In this document: positions 1 through 8,900 of the stretch, in pieces
How positions within the stretch are numbered: the stretch's first letter is position 1
Layout: each line of letters opens with the position of its first letter
Assembly (NCBI GenBank): GCA_910583885.1
Contig: CAJUAC010000071.1
Coordinates: forward strand, 1 to 12,839
DNA from: an uncultured Oscillospiraceae bacterium
Lineage (GTDB): Bacteria > Bacillota > Clostridia > Oscillospirales > Oscillospiraceae
DNA length: 12,839 nt
Reading direction: 5' to 3'
Notes under the pieces: generated by a model
The model's input: the letters and a program-made list of their open reading frames with translations, nothing else
Told to the model about the DNA's origin: nothing
Database searches by the model: none
Position numbers and translations under genes: made by a program

Positions 1-123
1 TTTGTGGGTGTATAAACATCTTAACACTTTGTAGGTGATAATGCAATACCCTAAAAGAAATTTAAGAATTTATAAAAAGATATGAAAGAAGGGGGATTCC
101 GTAGTAGTCGGCACTGTGCGTAA

Positions 124-132
124 TGTGCATAA
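124..132 (-). promoter_or_regulatory. DnaA-box consensus match (TTATGCACA), left arm
   Basis: The minus strand reads TTATGCACA, a full match to the bacterial DnaA-box consensus TTATNCACA. It lies in the left arm of the palindrome, facing the equivalent box in the right arm. A near match (TTATACACC, 8 of 9) lies on the same strand at 7-15. Inner TTTCCCACA-like sequences (reverse complement of the TGTGGGAAA motif) are 8 of 9 to the TTTTCCACA variant. Nine-base matches do occur by chance, so the paired placement is the main support. Confidence 0.45.
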
Positions 133-240
133 CTTGCTGTCTTATGGAGTTGTGGGAAAGTCTGTTTGCAGAATGTGGGAAAGCTGCACTTTAGCTTTTC
201 CATGTTCTGTGAACGGACTTTTCCATGACGGAATAGCAAG

Positions 241-249
241 TTATACACA
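241..249 (+). promoter_or_regulatory. DnaA-box consensus match (TTATACACA), right arm
   Basis: The plus strand reads TTATACACA, a full match to TTATNCACA. It sits in the right arm of the 111-261 palindrome at the position equivalent to the 124-132 box, in opposite orientation. Both boxes are preserved although other positions of the two arms have diverged. Confidence 0.45.
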
Positions 250-342
250 TTTCCACGGTGCTTGTCTTTTGGTCTTTGGTTTCTTTGGTTCGGAATAGTG
301 TGGTGCTGGCGGTCTATCTCTTGTTTTCGGTTGCTTGCTTCT

Positions 343-483
343 TTACCGTACATGAGCATTTGCGCCAGGGTTGTCATTGCCGTAGCCCTCCAGGAGATTG
401 ACAATTCCCCACACGCCCAGACCAGCGCCCAGGGCGATCACCAGAGTTTTCATCACATCAACAGCGGAAGTAAAAAAAGTCAT
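343..483 (-). pseudogene. Maff2-family small membrane protein, 3'-truncated
   Basis: The reading frame starts at ATG (483-481) and stops at TAA (345-343), encoding 46 residues. Residues 1-42 look like the start of the Maff2 family of small membrane proteins: MTFFTSAVDV, then a hydrophobic glycine-rich segment (about residues 12-31, VIALGAGLGVWGIVNLL), then EGYGNDNPGA. Family members as I remember them are about 60-75 residues and continue with a second hydrophobic segment. Here the match ends abruptly after NDNPGA and the frame closes with four unrelated residues. Maff2 genes usually follow the VirD4 gene in Tn1549-like elements, as this one does, and precede the TrbL/VirB6-like and VirB4 genes. 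The function of the family is unknown; a role in the mating channel is inferred from position. No good ribosome binding site is visible, and a strong hairpin lies just upstream. Probably non-functional, though a short one-helix peptide could still be made. Confidence 0.7.
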
Positions 484-493
484 ATGAAATACC

Positions 494-524
494 AAAACCG
501 GAGCGGATGGTCCGCTCCGGTTTT
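494..524. terminator. Perfect 14-bp hairpin between virD4 and maff2
   Basis: A perfect stem (494-507 with 511-524) closes a 3-base loop. The stem core is CCGGAGCGGA and it ends in AAAA/TTTT, so either strand yields a GC-rich stem followed by a short T run, as in an intrinsic terminator. In the direction of the genes (minus strand) it lies 67 bases after the virD4 stop and ends 11 bases before the maff2 start. A second, weaker stem (531-540 with 543-552, one mismatch) precedes it. It probably ends or attenuates the pcfB-virD4 transcript. Confidence 0.6.
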
Positions 525-590
525 CCCTTTCCTCAGAATTTTAATTTTGAGGACGCATTTTCCATTCCCTCTCACAGAACACCTTTTTAC

Positions 591-2378
591 CTACTCAGAG
601 GCAGAATCCTCGCTGTCATCTATTTCAAATACGTCATACACGTCATCCGGCTTTGGCTTGAGCCTCGTAGACAGAAACCGTTCTATGTCAAACGTGTTCT
701 TCCTATCATAGTCCGCCAGATATTTGTAATTGGGATGGCGCGTAATGTCGTATTTTTCGGATAAAAAGGGGCGAACGCCCCGCAGCTGCAAAATACACTT
801 GCTGCCGTCCAAGACCGCCAGCTCGTCCACATCCATGAGTGCCTTGCCCAGCTTCTGGTAGTTCAGCGAGTGGGAAACCTCCCGGCCTCTGCTCTCGCCG
901 GTGTTGTAGCTGTCTATGGTCTCCCGGCCCAGGGCGGCGGACAGCTCCTTCAGCGTCGTTGGTTCCTTGCCGCCCAGGAAAATGGAGCAGTCACAATTTC
1001 CTATGATTGTGTCGCAATTTTCCTTATAAATAGACTTCATCTGGCTTTGCGCCTGCAAAACGAGGCAGGCAGAAATCTCCCGGCTGCGGATGGTGGCCAT
1101 GAGCTTTTCCAGCTTGGGGATTTGCCCGATGTTGGCGCACTCGTCGATCAGGCAGCGCACATGGACCGGGAGCCGCCCACCATATACATCGTCCGCCTTT
1201 TCGCACAGCAGATTGAATAGCTGGGTATAGCACATGGAGATCAGGAAATTAAAGCTGTCGTCTGTATCGGACATAATCAGGAACAGGGCTGTTTTCCGAT
1301 CCCCCAATGTGTCCAGCTCCAGCTCGTCATAGGCCGTGATCTCCCGCACCTCGGCAATATCAAATACCGCCAGCCGCGCCCCACAGCTCACCAGAATCGA
1401 CTTTGCTGTTTTGCCTGCGCTTAACTTGAATTTTTTGTATTGGCGTACAGCAAAGTGATTCGGATCTTTTTCCTCCAGCTCATCAAATATCAGGTCCACG
1501 GGATTCTTAAATTCCTCATCATCCTCCCTTACCTCCATGGCGTTGATAAATTCGATGAGTGTGGAGAAATTCTGTTCCTCTACCGGGGCCTCATAGTGGA
1601 TGTAGCCAATGAGTGCAGTATACAAAAGCGTCTCCGCCTTCTCCCAGAAGGGGTCCCCGCCCTTTCCGTCTCCCCTGGTGTTGGCAATCAGGGTAGTGAC
1701 CAGCTTCAAAATATCCTTTTCGCTGTGTACATAGGCGAAGGGATTGTAGTGCATACTCTTTTTGAAGTTGATACTATTGAAAATCTTGATGCGGTACTGA
1801 TGTTTCTGCAATAATTTTCCTGTCTCGCAGACGATTCCTCCTTTTGGGTCAGTGACCACGAACGATACCGGATAAGATTTAGAGGTACATTGCATCAAAT
1901 TCGGTTTCAGCCAAAAGCGTGTTTTGCCGCTGCCGGAGCCGCCAATAATCAGTACATTCTTATTCCGCGCCGTTTTGGGGTCCTTTGGCCTGCTGTTCAT
2001 GGTCAGGCTCTCGGTCTGGGTGAGGATGATGTTATCCTCAAATTTTGGTGCGGCATAGGGGGCAATATCCGCCGCTGTGCCCCAGCGGGCGGCCCCGTAC
2101 TCGATCCCGTGGCGGTATTTTTTGGCATTCTTCCCCCTGATGTAAACGGCCAGCCGCAGGGCGACGCCGCACAGCAGGCCCACCACCAGATCGGCGGGGT
2201 GGAAGCTGGGCAGGGCGGACTGGAACGCGGCGGCGAAGCCCTCCCCCAGATGCCAGAACTTCTCGGAGAAGTTCATGCCGGGGGCCAGCCGCCAGAGCTG
2301 CCCCAGTTTGGAGGCATACAGCCCTAAAAAGACATAGGGGAGGTTGGGAAGGATGATTCTTTTGAGGTTGACCTGCAT
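591..2378 (-). CDS. virD4: VirD4/TraG-type conjugative coupling ATPase (CD1115-like)
   Basis: This is the type IV coupling protein, the membrane-bound hexameric ATPase that docks the relaxase-DNA complex onto the conjugation channel. Counting from a GTG three bases upstream (596 residues), hydrophobic segments lie at about 9-25 and 64-81, as expected for the N-terminal membrane anchor. The Walker A motif GGSGSGKT is at 147-154 and Walker B (CLIDECANIG, with D413 and E414) at about 410-419. TDPKGG (about 177-182) is a conserved element of the VirD4/TraG family. The C-terminus is acidic (EIDDSEDSASE). Length is normal for Gram-positive members. The ATG start at 2378 overlaps the pcfB stop codon (TGATG); the in-frame GTG at 2381 is an alternative, and GAGGGA lies 9-12 bases upstream. 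The overlap implies translational coupling with pcfB. Both nucleotide-binding motifs are intact, so the protein should be functional. Confidence 0.95.
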   Translation of the reverse strand: MQVNLKRIILPNLPYVFLGLYASKLGQLWRLAPGMNFSEKFWHLGEGFAAAFQSALPSFHPADLVVGLLCGVALRLAVYIRGKNAKKYRHGIEYGAARWGTAADIAPYAAPKFEDNIILTQTESLTMNSRPKDPKTARNKNVLIIGGSGSGKTRFWLKPNLMQCTSKSYPVSFVVTDPKGGIVCETGKLLQKHQYRIKIFNSINFKKSMHYNPFAYVHSEKDILKLVTTLIANTRGDGKGGDPFWEKAETLLYTALIGYIHYEAPVEEQNFSTLIEFINAMEVREDDEEFKNPVDLIFDELEEKDPNHFAVRQYKKFKLSAGKTAKSILVSCGARLAVFDIAEVREITAYDELELDTLGDRKTALFLIMSDTDDSFNFLISMCYTQLFNLLCEKADDVYGGRLPVHVRCLIDECANIGQIPKLEKLMATIRSREISACLVLQAQSQMKSIYKENCDTIIGNCDCSIFLGGKEPTTLKELSAALGRETIDSYNTGESRGREVSHSLNYQKLGKALMDVDELAVLDGSKCILQLRGVRPFLSEKYDITRHPNYKYLADYDRKNTFDIERFLSTRLKPKPDDVYDVFEIDDSEDSASE

Positions 2379-2857
2379 CACCGCTCACGCTCCCTCTGCC
2401 TCTCCCGGTCTGCAACCGGGGCCTTGACCATCTGTTTGAGCTGTGCCAGCCGTTGCAGCACAGAGGGCCGGGAGGCTTTGCGCATCTTCCGCCCCGCGTA
2501 CTCCTGGAAAGCGGCGGTGATTGCGCCGTTGTCGCGGCCCTTGAAGAATACCAGAAATCGCGGCGGATTACTGGCCCGATCCCGTTTGACGGCATAATCC
2601 ACCCCATATTTCCGGGCAATGCGCTCAAATTGCCGGATGGATGGGTCAGACAGCTCTAAGCTTTCTATCCCCTGTCCCTGCCGGGTGAGCTTCTTTACAG
2701 ACTGCTTTCCGTGCGGTGTTACATCACGGTCTGTCCGCTGTTTTTTCCCCCTGCGGTGGGCCAGATATTTGCCGATAGCGGCTTTCAGCATACGGCCAGA
2801 GAATTTTGTACCATTGATTATCAGGGTCAGGGTCCTGTTTTCCACTTCCTCCTGCAT
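2378..2857 (-). CDS. pcfB: PcfB-family conjugation protein (DUF3801)
   Basis: A 159-residue basic cytoplasmic protein without signal peptide or membrane segment. It matches the PcfB family, named after the gene preceding the coupling-protein gene pcfC in enterococcal pCF10. Visible family features are HGKQSVKKL (about 49-57), the segment around RIARKYGVDYAVKRD (79-93), and FLVFFKGRDNGAITAAFQEY (101-120). The C-terminus is a charged Arg/Glu repeat (DRERQRERER). The biochemical role of the family is not established; its constant position beside the coupling protein suggests it assists relaxosome docking, which is inference. The start is well supported: AGGTGA lies six bases before the ATG at 2857. 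The stop overlaps the virD4 ATG by one base, and the Arg/Glu codons at the end also provide the purine-rich virD4 ribosome binding site. A hairpin at 2881-2916 separates it from the giant upstream gene. Confidence 0.9.
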   Translation of the reverse strand: MQEEVENRTLTLIINGTKFSGRMLKAAIGKYLAHRRGKKQRTDRDVTPHGKQSVKKLTRQGQGIESLELSDPSIRQFERIARKYGVDYAVKRDRASNPPRFLVFFKGRDNGAITAAFQEYAGRKMRKASRPSVLQRLAQLKQMVKAPVADRERQRERER

Positions 2858-2880
2858 GGGAAATCACCTCTCTCTTAGGG

Positions 2881-2916
2881 CGCAGCGCCCCGCCCCTATA
2901 GGGGCGGAGTGCTGCG
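2881..2916 (-). terminator. Intercistronic hairpin without T tract
   Basis: A 16-bp stem (2881-2896 with 2901-2916) closes a TATA loop. It is very GC-rich and nearly perfect, with two imperfect pairs. It fills much of the 76-base gap between the giant gene's stop and the pcfB start. On the minus strand it is not followed by a T run, so it is a poor intrinsic terminator. It more likely acts as a pause, a processing site or a barrier that protects the 3' end of the giant transcript while lowering pcfB-virD4 expression. That role is inference. Confidence 0.55.
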
Positions 2917-2933
2917 GATATTGCGGGAATGGC

Positions 2934-5900
2934 TTAATAGCCGGTGCGGGGCAGCGGAGTGGGCTTGCCGTAGACGGCTGTTACCCAGCGGGAGACCGCC
3001 TGTACCCATACGCCCTCATATACACCGCCCGCATCGGCCACGTTGACAAAGGATTCCGGCTTCAGGCCGGATACGGCTTTACAGTGCAGATAGGGCTTCT
3101 CCACCTGTGCAAAGCCAGCGGGGGCCTGCCCAAAGACAAACATGATCTCCGTCACCCGCTCATCAGAGGCAAGGCCAAGGGCTGCGGAGGACGCGGCCAG
3201 CGTATAGTTTTTGCTGGTACTGAGATTGTCCGCCAGGGTCTGGGGCTCACCGCCGTTGACACGATAGGTAATCTTATAAGTGCCGGGGAAATTGTAGGTG
3301 CCGGTAACAACGCTTTCCAGCCGTACCTGGGCAGGCAGCTTGTCCCGCCAGTAGAAGCTGTCCAGCCGGACATTGGAGCTGTTGGCGATGCCGGAGAAAG
3401 CGTAGCGCACCGGCTGGCCTGCCATGACCTCCTTCGGGCCGGTCTTTGTAATAGAAACGCCGGTAGCCATGCTCTTGTTTGTTACCTCAAAGCGGAGTAT
3501 CTGCCCCTCATGCTCCAGATAGGCGGTGAGATAGACGCCGGAAACGCCATAGTTAGCGGGAGCCTTGGTCTCCCGGATGGTATAGCGGCCCAGGGGGAGG
3601 GGCCTGGATACGGCAAGGCCCCGGCTGTCGCTCCTGATGGTGTCCACCAGATTGCTGGCCTTGTCATAAATCTCAAACACAGCCCCCTCCAGCAGCGTAC
3701 CGGCAGGCAGGCCGTTGGTGGCGTTGTAGTCGGCGGACTTTTTCGTGATCTGAATCTGGCCGGAGACAGCGGTATTCTCCCAGGTGATTTCTGTGGTCTC
3801 GCCGGGCTTCACATACACGGTTTTCAGCTGCTCGTCCACCTTGTACCCTTTGTTCTCCAGCTCCCGCAGATACACCTTCCCGGACAGCTCCAGGGTGTTG
3901 ACATAGGCGTACCCATTCTGATCGGTGGTAAACTGATCCACCGGGTTGTGATTGCCATCATACAGCAGGAAGGTCACACCGTAGATGCCCTTCCGGGTGG
4001 CGGAATCAATTTTGTGAATGAGTATCCCGCTGAAAGCCTTGTTGGTCACGGTAACAGTTGTTGCCACATTGTCGTTGACGGTGAAATAGTGGGGCGTGGG
4101 GTCCAGCTTGTACTCCTTCGGGCACTCGGTCTCAACGAGGTAGTAATCCCCAGCATCCAGAGATTTGAAGGCCCGGCCATTATCCCCGGTGGTGATGGTA
4201 TCCACCAGAGCGCCGTCCATCTTCCGTATCTCAAAGGTAACGCCGGAAATACGCTGGGATTTGTCTGCCTCATTGACCTTGATAAGCTCCAGACCGCCAA
4301 TGGCAGCATTGTAGAAGGTGACGGTCTGCGTGTCGTTGGCGTTCACCTGGACTGTCTGGCTGCGCTCATTCTCGTTGATGGTATAGCCGTCAATGGTCCT
4401 GGTCTCCGTAATCACGATACTGCCGGTAATGCCGGGGAGCGTAATCTCCCCGTTCCGGTCAGTGGTATACAGGCCCTTGGAGGAAACCGCCCCATTCTCA
4501 GTATCCACAAAGCTGCCATCAGAATAGGTCACTTTGAACTCCACACCGGCCAGCGGCTCATGGGTGCTGGCATCCAGCTTTTTGATAATGAGACTGCCAG
4601 CCCGCTTGTTGCGGAATGTGAGGGTCTGCGCCTCTCCCACCTTGATCTGAATGGTTTGCGGCGCAGTATCCAGGATGAAGCCCGGAAGGGTCCTGGTCTC
4701 CCGTGCGGTGATGGTTGTCCCCGGCTCCAGACCGGGGATCGTAATACGTCCATCCTGGTCCGTGATATAGCGGCCATTATCTGGCCCGACAGGAGCGCCC
4801 CTGCCGTCCGTGACCAGGAACTCCACACCCTGCATGGGCTCGTTTTCCGCGCTGTCCTCTATTTTCTGGATGACCAGCGTTGTGGTGGGATCATTCTCAA
4901 AATCCAGATGATTCCCGCCGCTGCCGCCGGTGCCTGTTCCGGAGCTGCCGCCAGTACCGGAACCGCTGGAGCTGCCGCCGCTGGTTATGCTGTTGCCCGT
5001 CCCGTTTTTGACAATGATCGTCTGGGGGGCGGTATTGAGGACATAGCCTGCGGGGACCTTGGTTTCAACGACGACAACCGTGCTGCCCGGTATGAGGCCG
5101 GTCACAGTGACGGTGCCATCCTTGCCGGTGGTGTAGCGGCCAATGATGCCACCATTACCGTCCTTTACAGTGAACTCTGTGCCGGGTACGGGTTTTCCGG
5201 TAACAGAATCCAGTTTTCGGAGCGTCAGGCTGCACAGGGGGTCATTGTAGAAATAGAGGGTCTGGGTATCATCGGGAGCAATTTCCACAGTCTGGGTCCG
5301 GTTGGCCTCATGGATGGTGTAGCCGTCAATGCTCTGTATCTCGTTCACAACGATGGAACCCACCACACTATTGAGGATAATCTGCCCATTTTCATCCGTA
5401 TAGTACAGGCCATTAGAGCTGATCTTCCCATCCGCGTCCGGCAGGAAGCTGCCGTTGGTTGTGGTAATTTTGAATGTCACGCCCTCCAGCGGGGTCTTCT
5501 TATCTGCGGAGCTGCGCTTATTGATAATGAGACAGCCGGTTCTGGCATTCTCAAATGTCAGGCTATTGGCTGTACCTTGCTTGATACGGATGGTTTTGGG
5601 CGTGGGGTCCTTCACATAGCCATTGGGGGCCTTTTCCTCGGTGACAATGAGGACCTGCCCCGGCTGTAGGCCGGTGATGGTGATGAGACCGTTGCGGTCT
5701 GTGGTGTACCGGCCATTGTTGGTGCCGATAGCCGCACCGTCCTCGTCCGTCACATGGAACACCGCGCCGGTCAGGGGCTCCTTTGCGGTGCTCTGCTTCA
5801 AAATAGTCAAGGAGCAGTCCCGCTTGTTCCAGAAGGTCAGCTGCTGGACCTCCCCCGCTTTGATGAGAATATCCTGGGGGGTGCCGTCCAAAACAAAGCC

Positions 5901-8900
5901 CTCTGCTGTCTTGATTTCCCTAGCAGTTACTGTGGTTCCAGGTTCAATACCGTTAAGGACGATCTCGCCCGCTTTGTCGGTATAGTAAATCCCATCATCC
6001 GGTCCGATTGCCGCACCGGAGCCATCCATTACCTTGAACGCCACGCCGGAAAGCGGCTCGTTTTCCGTCCCTTCGATGAATTTACGGATAACCAGGGTTG
6101 TGCCAGGTGTGTTGTAAAAATGGAGGGTCTGGGTATCGTTGGGATTGACCACCACTGTCTGGGTCTGGGTGGCGGGGTCAATGGTATAGCCAGGGATGGT
6201 CTTTGTCTCCGTGACCACCAGTGTGCCCACCACGCCATGGATGGTGATTTTACCCTCCTTGTCGGTGATGTAGAGACCGTTGCTGCTGATCTGGCCGTTG
6301 GCATCCGGGACATACTCGCCCGTGGCGGTTGTCACCTTGAATGTCACGCCCTCCAGCGGCTTGTTGGTGACAGAATCCCGCTTGTCAATCACCAGCACAC
6401 CGGCCTTAGAGTTTTTGATGATAATGGTCTGGGTATCGCCATTTGTGCCGATGACAACATTGGTGGAAGGCGAATCCATTACATAGCCATCCGGTGCCCT
6501 GATCTCGGTCAGTACATAGGCCCCCGGCGCAAGATTGGTGATCCGGATCTCACCGTTGCTATCGGTGGTGAACAGCCCGTTCTGCGTCAGGGTGCTGGTG
6601 CCGATCACACCGTCCAGGCCCACCTCGCAGCCAGCGGCGGTAGTGACGCGGAACTCCGCGCCGGGGAGGGGCTGATTGGTGGCGCTGTCCCGCTTCTGCA
6701 CGATGAGCTGGCCCTTGGGCTGATTCTTGAAGGTCAGGCTGACCGTCTTGCCCGCCTGAATCTCCACGGTCTGGGACTGGGTATCAATGAGGAAACCGGC
6801 GGGCGCTTTGGTCTCCGTGACCACCACGCTCCTGCCGGGAATCAGGCCGTCAATGCGTACCTCCCCGTTTTCGTCCGAACGGTAGATGCCGTTGGAGCTG
6901 CCCACAAGGGAGCCGTCCGAATAGGCCACCTTGAACTCCGCATTCGCCAGCGTCACGCTGGGATTGACGCTGCACACCTTCCGGATGAGCAGGGAGCCGC
7001 AGGGCTGGTTGCGGAACTCCAGCTCCACCGTCTGGCCGGCCTTAATCACAGCAGTTTGGGGCGTATCGTCCAGCACATAGTTCTCCCTGGCGCGGGTCTC
7101 CTTGACGATCAGGGTGGTGCCAGGGGCAATACCCTCCACCAAAATACTGCCCGCGCTGTCTGTAACGTATCTTCCGCCGCTGGTGCCCAAGGTGGAGCCG
7201 TCGCTGTTGGTGACAAGGAACTCCACATCCGAAAGAGGCTCGCGGGTGATGCTGTCGATCTTCTTAATCAGAAGGTTCCCCTTGGGCGAATTGCCAAAAT
7301 AGAGCTGGATGACCTCCTTTTTGTCCCCGGAGATTGTTACCGTCTGAGGTGACGTATCAATGACGTGGCCGCTGTCGCTGGCGATTTCCTCTACCACATA
7401 GGTGCCTGCGTCCAGGCCGGTGACGGTGAAGCTGCCGTTGGCGGTGGTTTTATAGGTGCCAACCACAGTCCCGCCAGTACCTGCGGTGATGTTTTTGATC
7501 TGGAATACCGCGCCCTTCACCGCCTCGCCGGTGACAGAATCGTACTTCCAGACCACCAACGCCCCTTTGGGGGTGTTGGTGAATGTGAGCGTCTGCGTAT
7601 CGCTGGCATTGACCACCACGGTCTGGGGTGTGGCGTCCAGAATATAGTCGTCCAGGGTCCTGGTCTCGGTGACAATATAGGTCCCCGGAGACAGCTTCGG
7701 GAGGACAATCTGGCCGTTGGTATCGGTGGTGTACATGCCGTTGCTGCTGGTCATGCCCTCGTTATCCGGCAGCAGCTCCCCGTTGGCGTTGGTGATTTTG
7801 AACTCCACGCCAGCAAGGGGCCTGCCGGTGGCGCTGTCAATTTTCCGCACAATCAGGCCGCCCTTGGGCTGGTTGCGGAACTCCAGCACTTTTGTCTCGT
7901 TGGAGGTGATTTTGACCGTCTGGGGCACATCGTCCAGGATATAGCCGGGCCGGGTCTCCACCTCCTTGACCACCAGAGTGGTGCCGGGCTTGATATCGCC
8001 AATCAGGATGGTTCCGGCGGCATCGGTGGTAAAGTATCCGTTGCCGCTGCCCACCACGCTGCCGTCCGAATCGGTGACAAAGAAGCGCACATCGCTCAGG
8101 GGCGCTTTGGTGATGCTGTCAATCTTCTTAATAAGGAGGGAGCCGTACTTGCTGTTGGTAAAGGTGAGGGTAATGCAGTCCTGCTCCTTGCCGGAGATGT
8201 AGGCGGTCTGAGGCGCAATGTCCATGACGTAGCCGTTGGGCGCGTTGATTTCCTCCACGACATAGGTGCCCGCGTCCAGGCCAGTCAGGACGATATTGCC
8301 ATTGCTGCTGGTCTGGTACTCTCCGATAATGGTGCCGCCGCTGCCGGAGGTGCCGCCCAGGTAGCGGATGCGGAACCATGCGTTCGCCAGGGGCGCACCA
8401 GTCTCCCCGTCGATCTTCCGGATAATCAAAGCGGACTTGGGGATGTTCTCAAATGTTACCGTAGCCGTCTTGTCGTGTTCAACATAGATGGTCTGCTCGG
8501 ACGGGTCTTTGAGCATGAAGCCTGCGGGGGGCTCCACCTCTTTTACTTTGTACCAGCCGGTGTCCAGGTTGTCGATATGGATGATTCCATTTTTATCGGT
8601 GTAATAATACGTGTCGTCCAGCTTCTGATAGGTGCCGTTCTCGGTCTTGTCCTTGGCAACCCACAGCTCGAACTTCGCGCCCTCTACGCCGTCGCCTACC
8701 ACACTGTCGATTTTCTTGATGGTCAGGCCGGGCTTCTTCTCATTCTCAATAGAGACCTCGGTATTCCTGCCGGGGCGCAGATAGACCTCATGGGGCGTGG
8801 GGTCCAGGATGTAGCCCGTGGGGGCCTGCTTCTCGGTGATGATGTAGTACCCCTCCAGCAGATGCTCGCTGGGGACCAGGATTTTACCGCTGCTGTCCAC

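Larger units (their letters stand above)
111..261. repeat. ~150 bp imperfect inverted repeat with internal iterated motif
   Basis: The left arm (111-185) matches the reverse complement of the right arm (193-261) along its whole length, with scattered mismatches and a roughly 5-base length difference. The outer parts share GCAC(T/C)GTG and AATGTG(C/T)ATAACTTGCT. The inner parts share GTC(C/T)GTT..CAGAA. The centre is AAGCT-(186-192 loop)-AGCTT. Inside each arm a TGGRAAAG core occurs twice at a 23-base interval: TGTGGGAAAG at 151-160 and 174-183, and ATGGAAAAG twice on the opposite strand. The result is two direct copies facing two inverted copies. It could be an origin, a transposase- or relaxase-binding site, a miniature mobile element or a long RNA hairpin. 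Confidence 0.75.
1..342. other. Gene-free, AT-richer region with origin-like structure
   Basis: I see no convincing gene here. The open frame across it on the minus strand has a TTG start, no ribosome binding site and no recognisable protein family, and its translation simply crosses the inverted repeat at 111-261. Bases 48-90 are strongly AT-rich. Bases 111-261 form a large imperfect palindrome with DnaA-box-like ends. Bases 266-289 carry three short direct repeats (CTTTTGGT, CTTTGGT, CTTTGGT). Base composition is clearly lower in GC than the conjugation genes to the right. The region begins where the Maff2-family reading frame stops, so it may be foreign to the conjugation module, or the far side of a deletion junction. 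Confidence 0.6.

Noticed and set aside
116..120. GTGCG at the palindrome edge as a group II intron 5' end
   Set aside because: No domain V-like hairpin, no intron-encoded reverse transcriptase and no clear 3' boundary are visible. Five bases are not evidence.
51..404. Minus-strand open frame of 117 residues overlapping maff2 and the palindrome
   Set aside because: It starts at TTG inside maff2 in a different frame, has no ribosome binding site, and encodes no known family. Much of it is simply a translation of the inverted repeat.
2038..2628. Minus-strand 196-residue open frame across the pcfB-virD4 junction
   Set aside because: It is out of frame with two well-supported genes, and its Arg/Pro/Gly-rich translation is typical of a shadow frame in GC-rich DNA.
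2619..5669. Long plus-strand open frame (1016 residues) opposite the giant gene, with similar long frames at 5754-7352, 7365-9902 and 10215-11783
   Set aside because: They are antisense to the repeat-rich giant gene. Their translations are Gly/Ala/His/Leu-rich with no recognisable domains, they lack ribosome binding sites, and they arise because the repeated codon pattern avoids stops in that frame.
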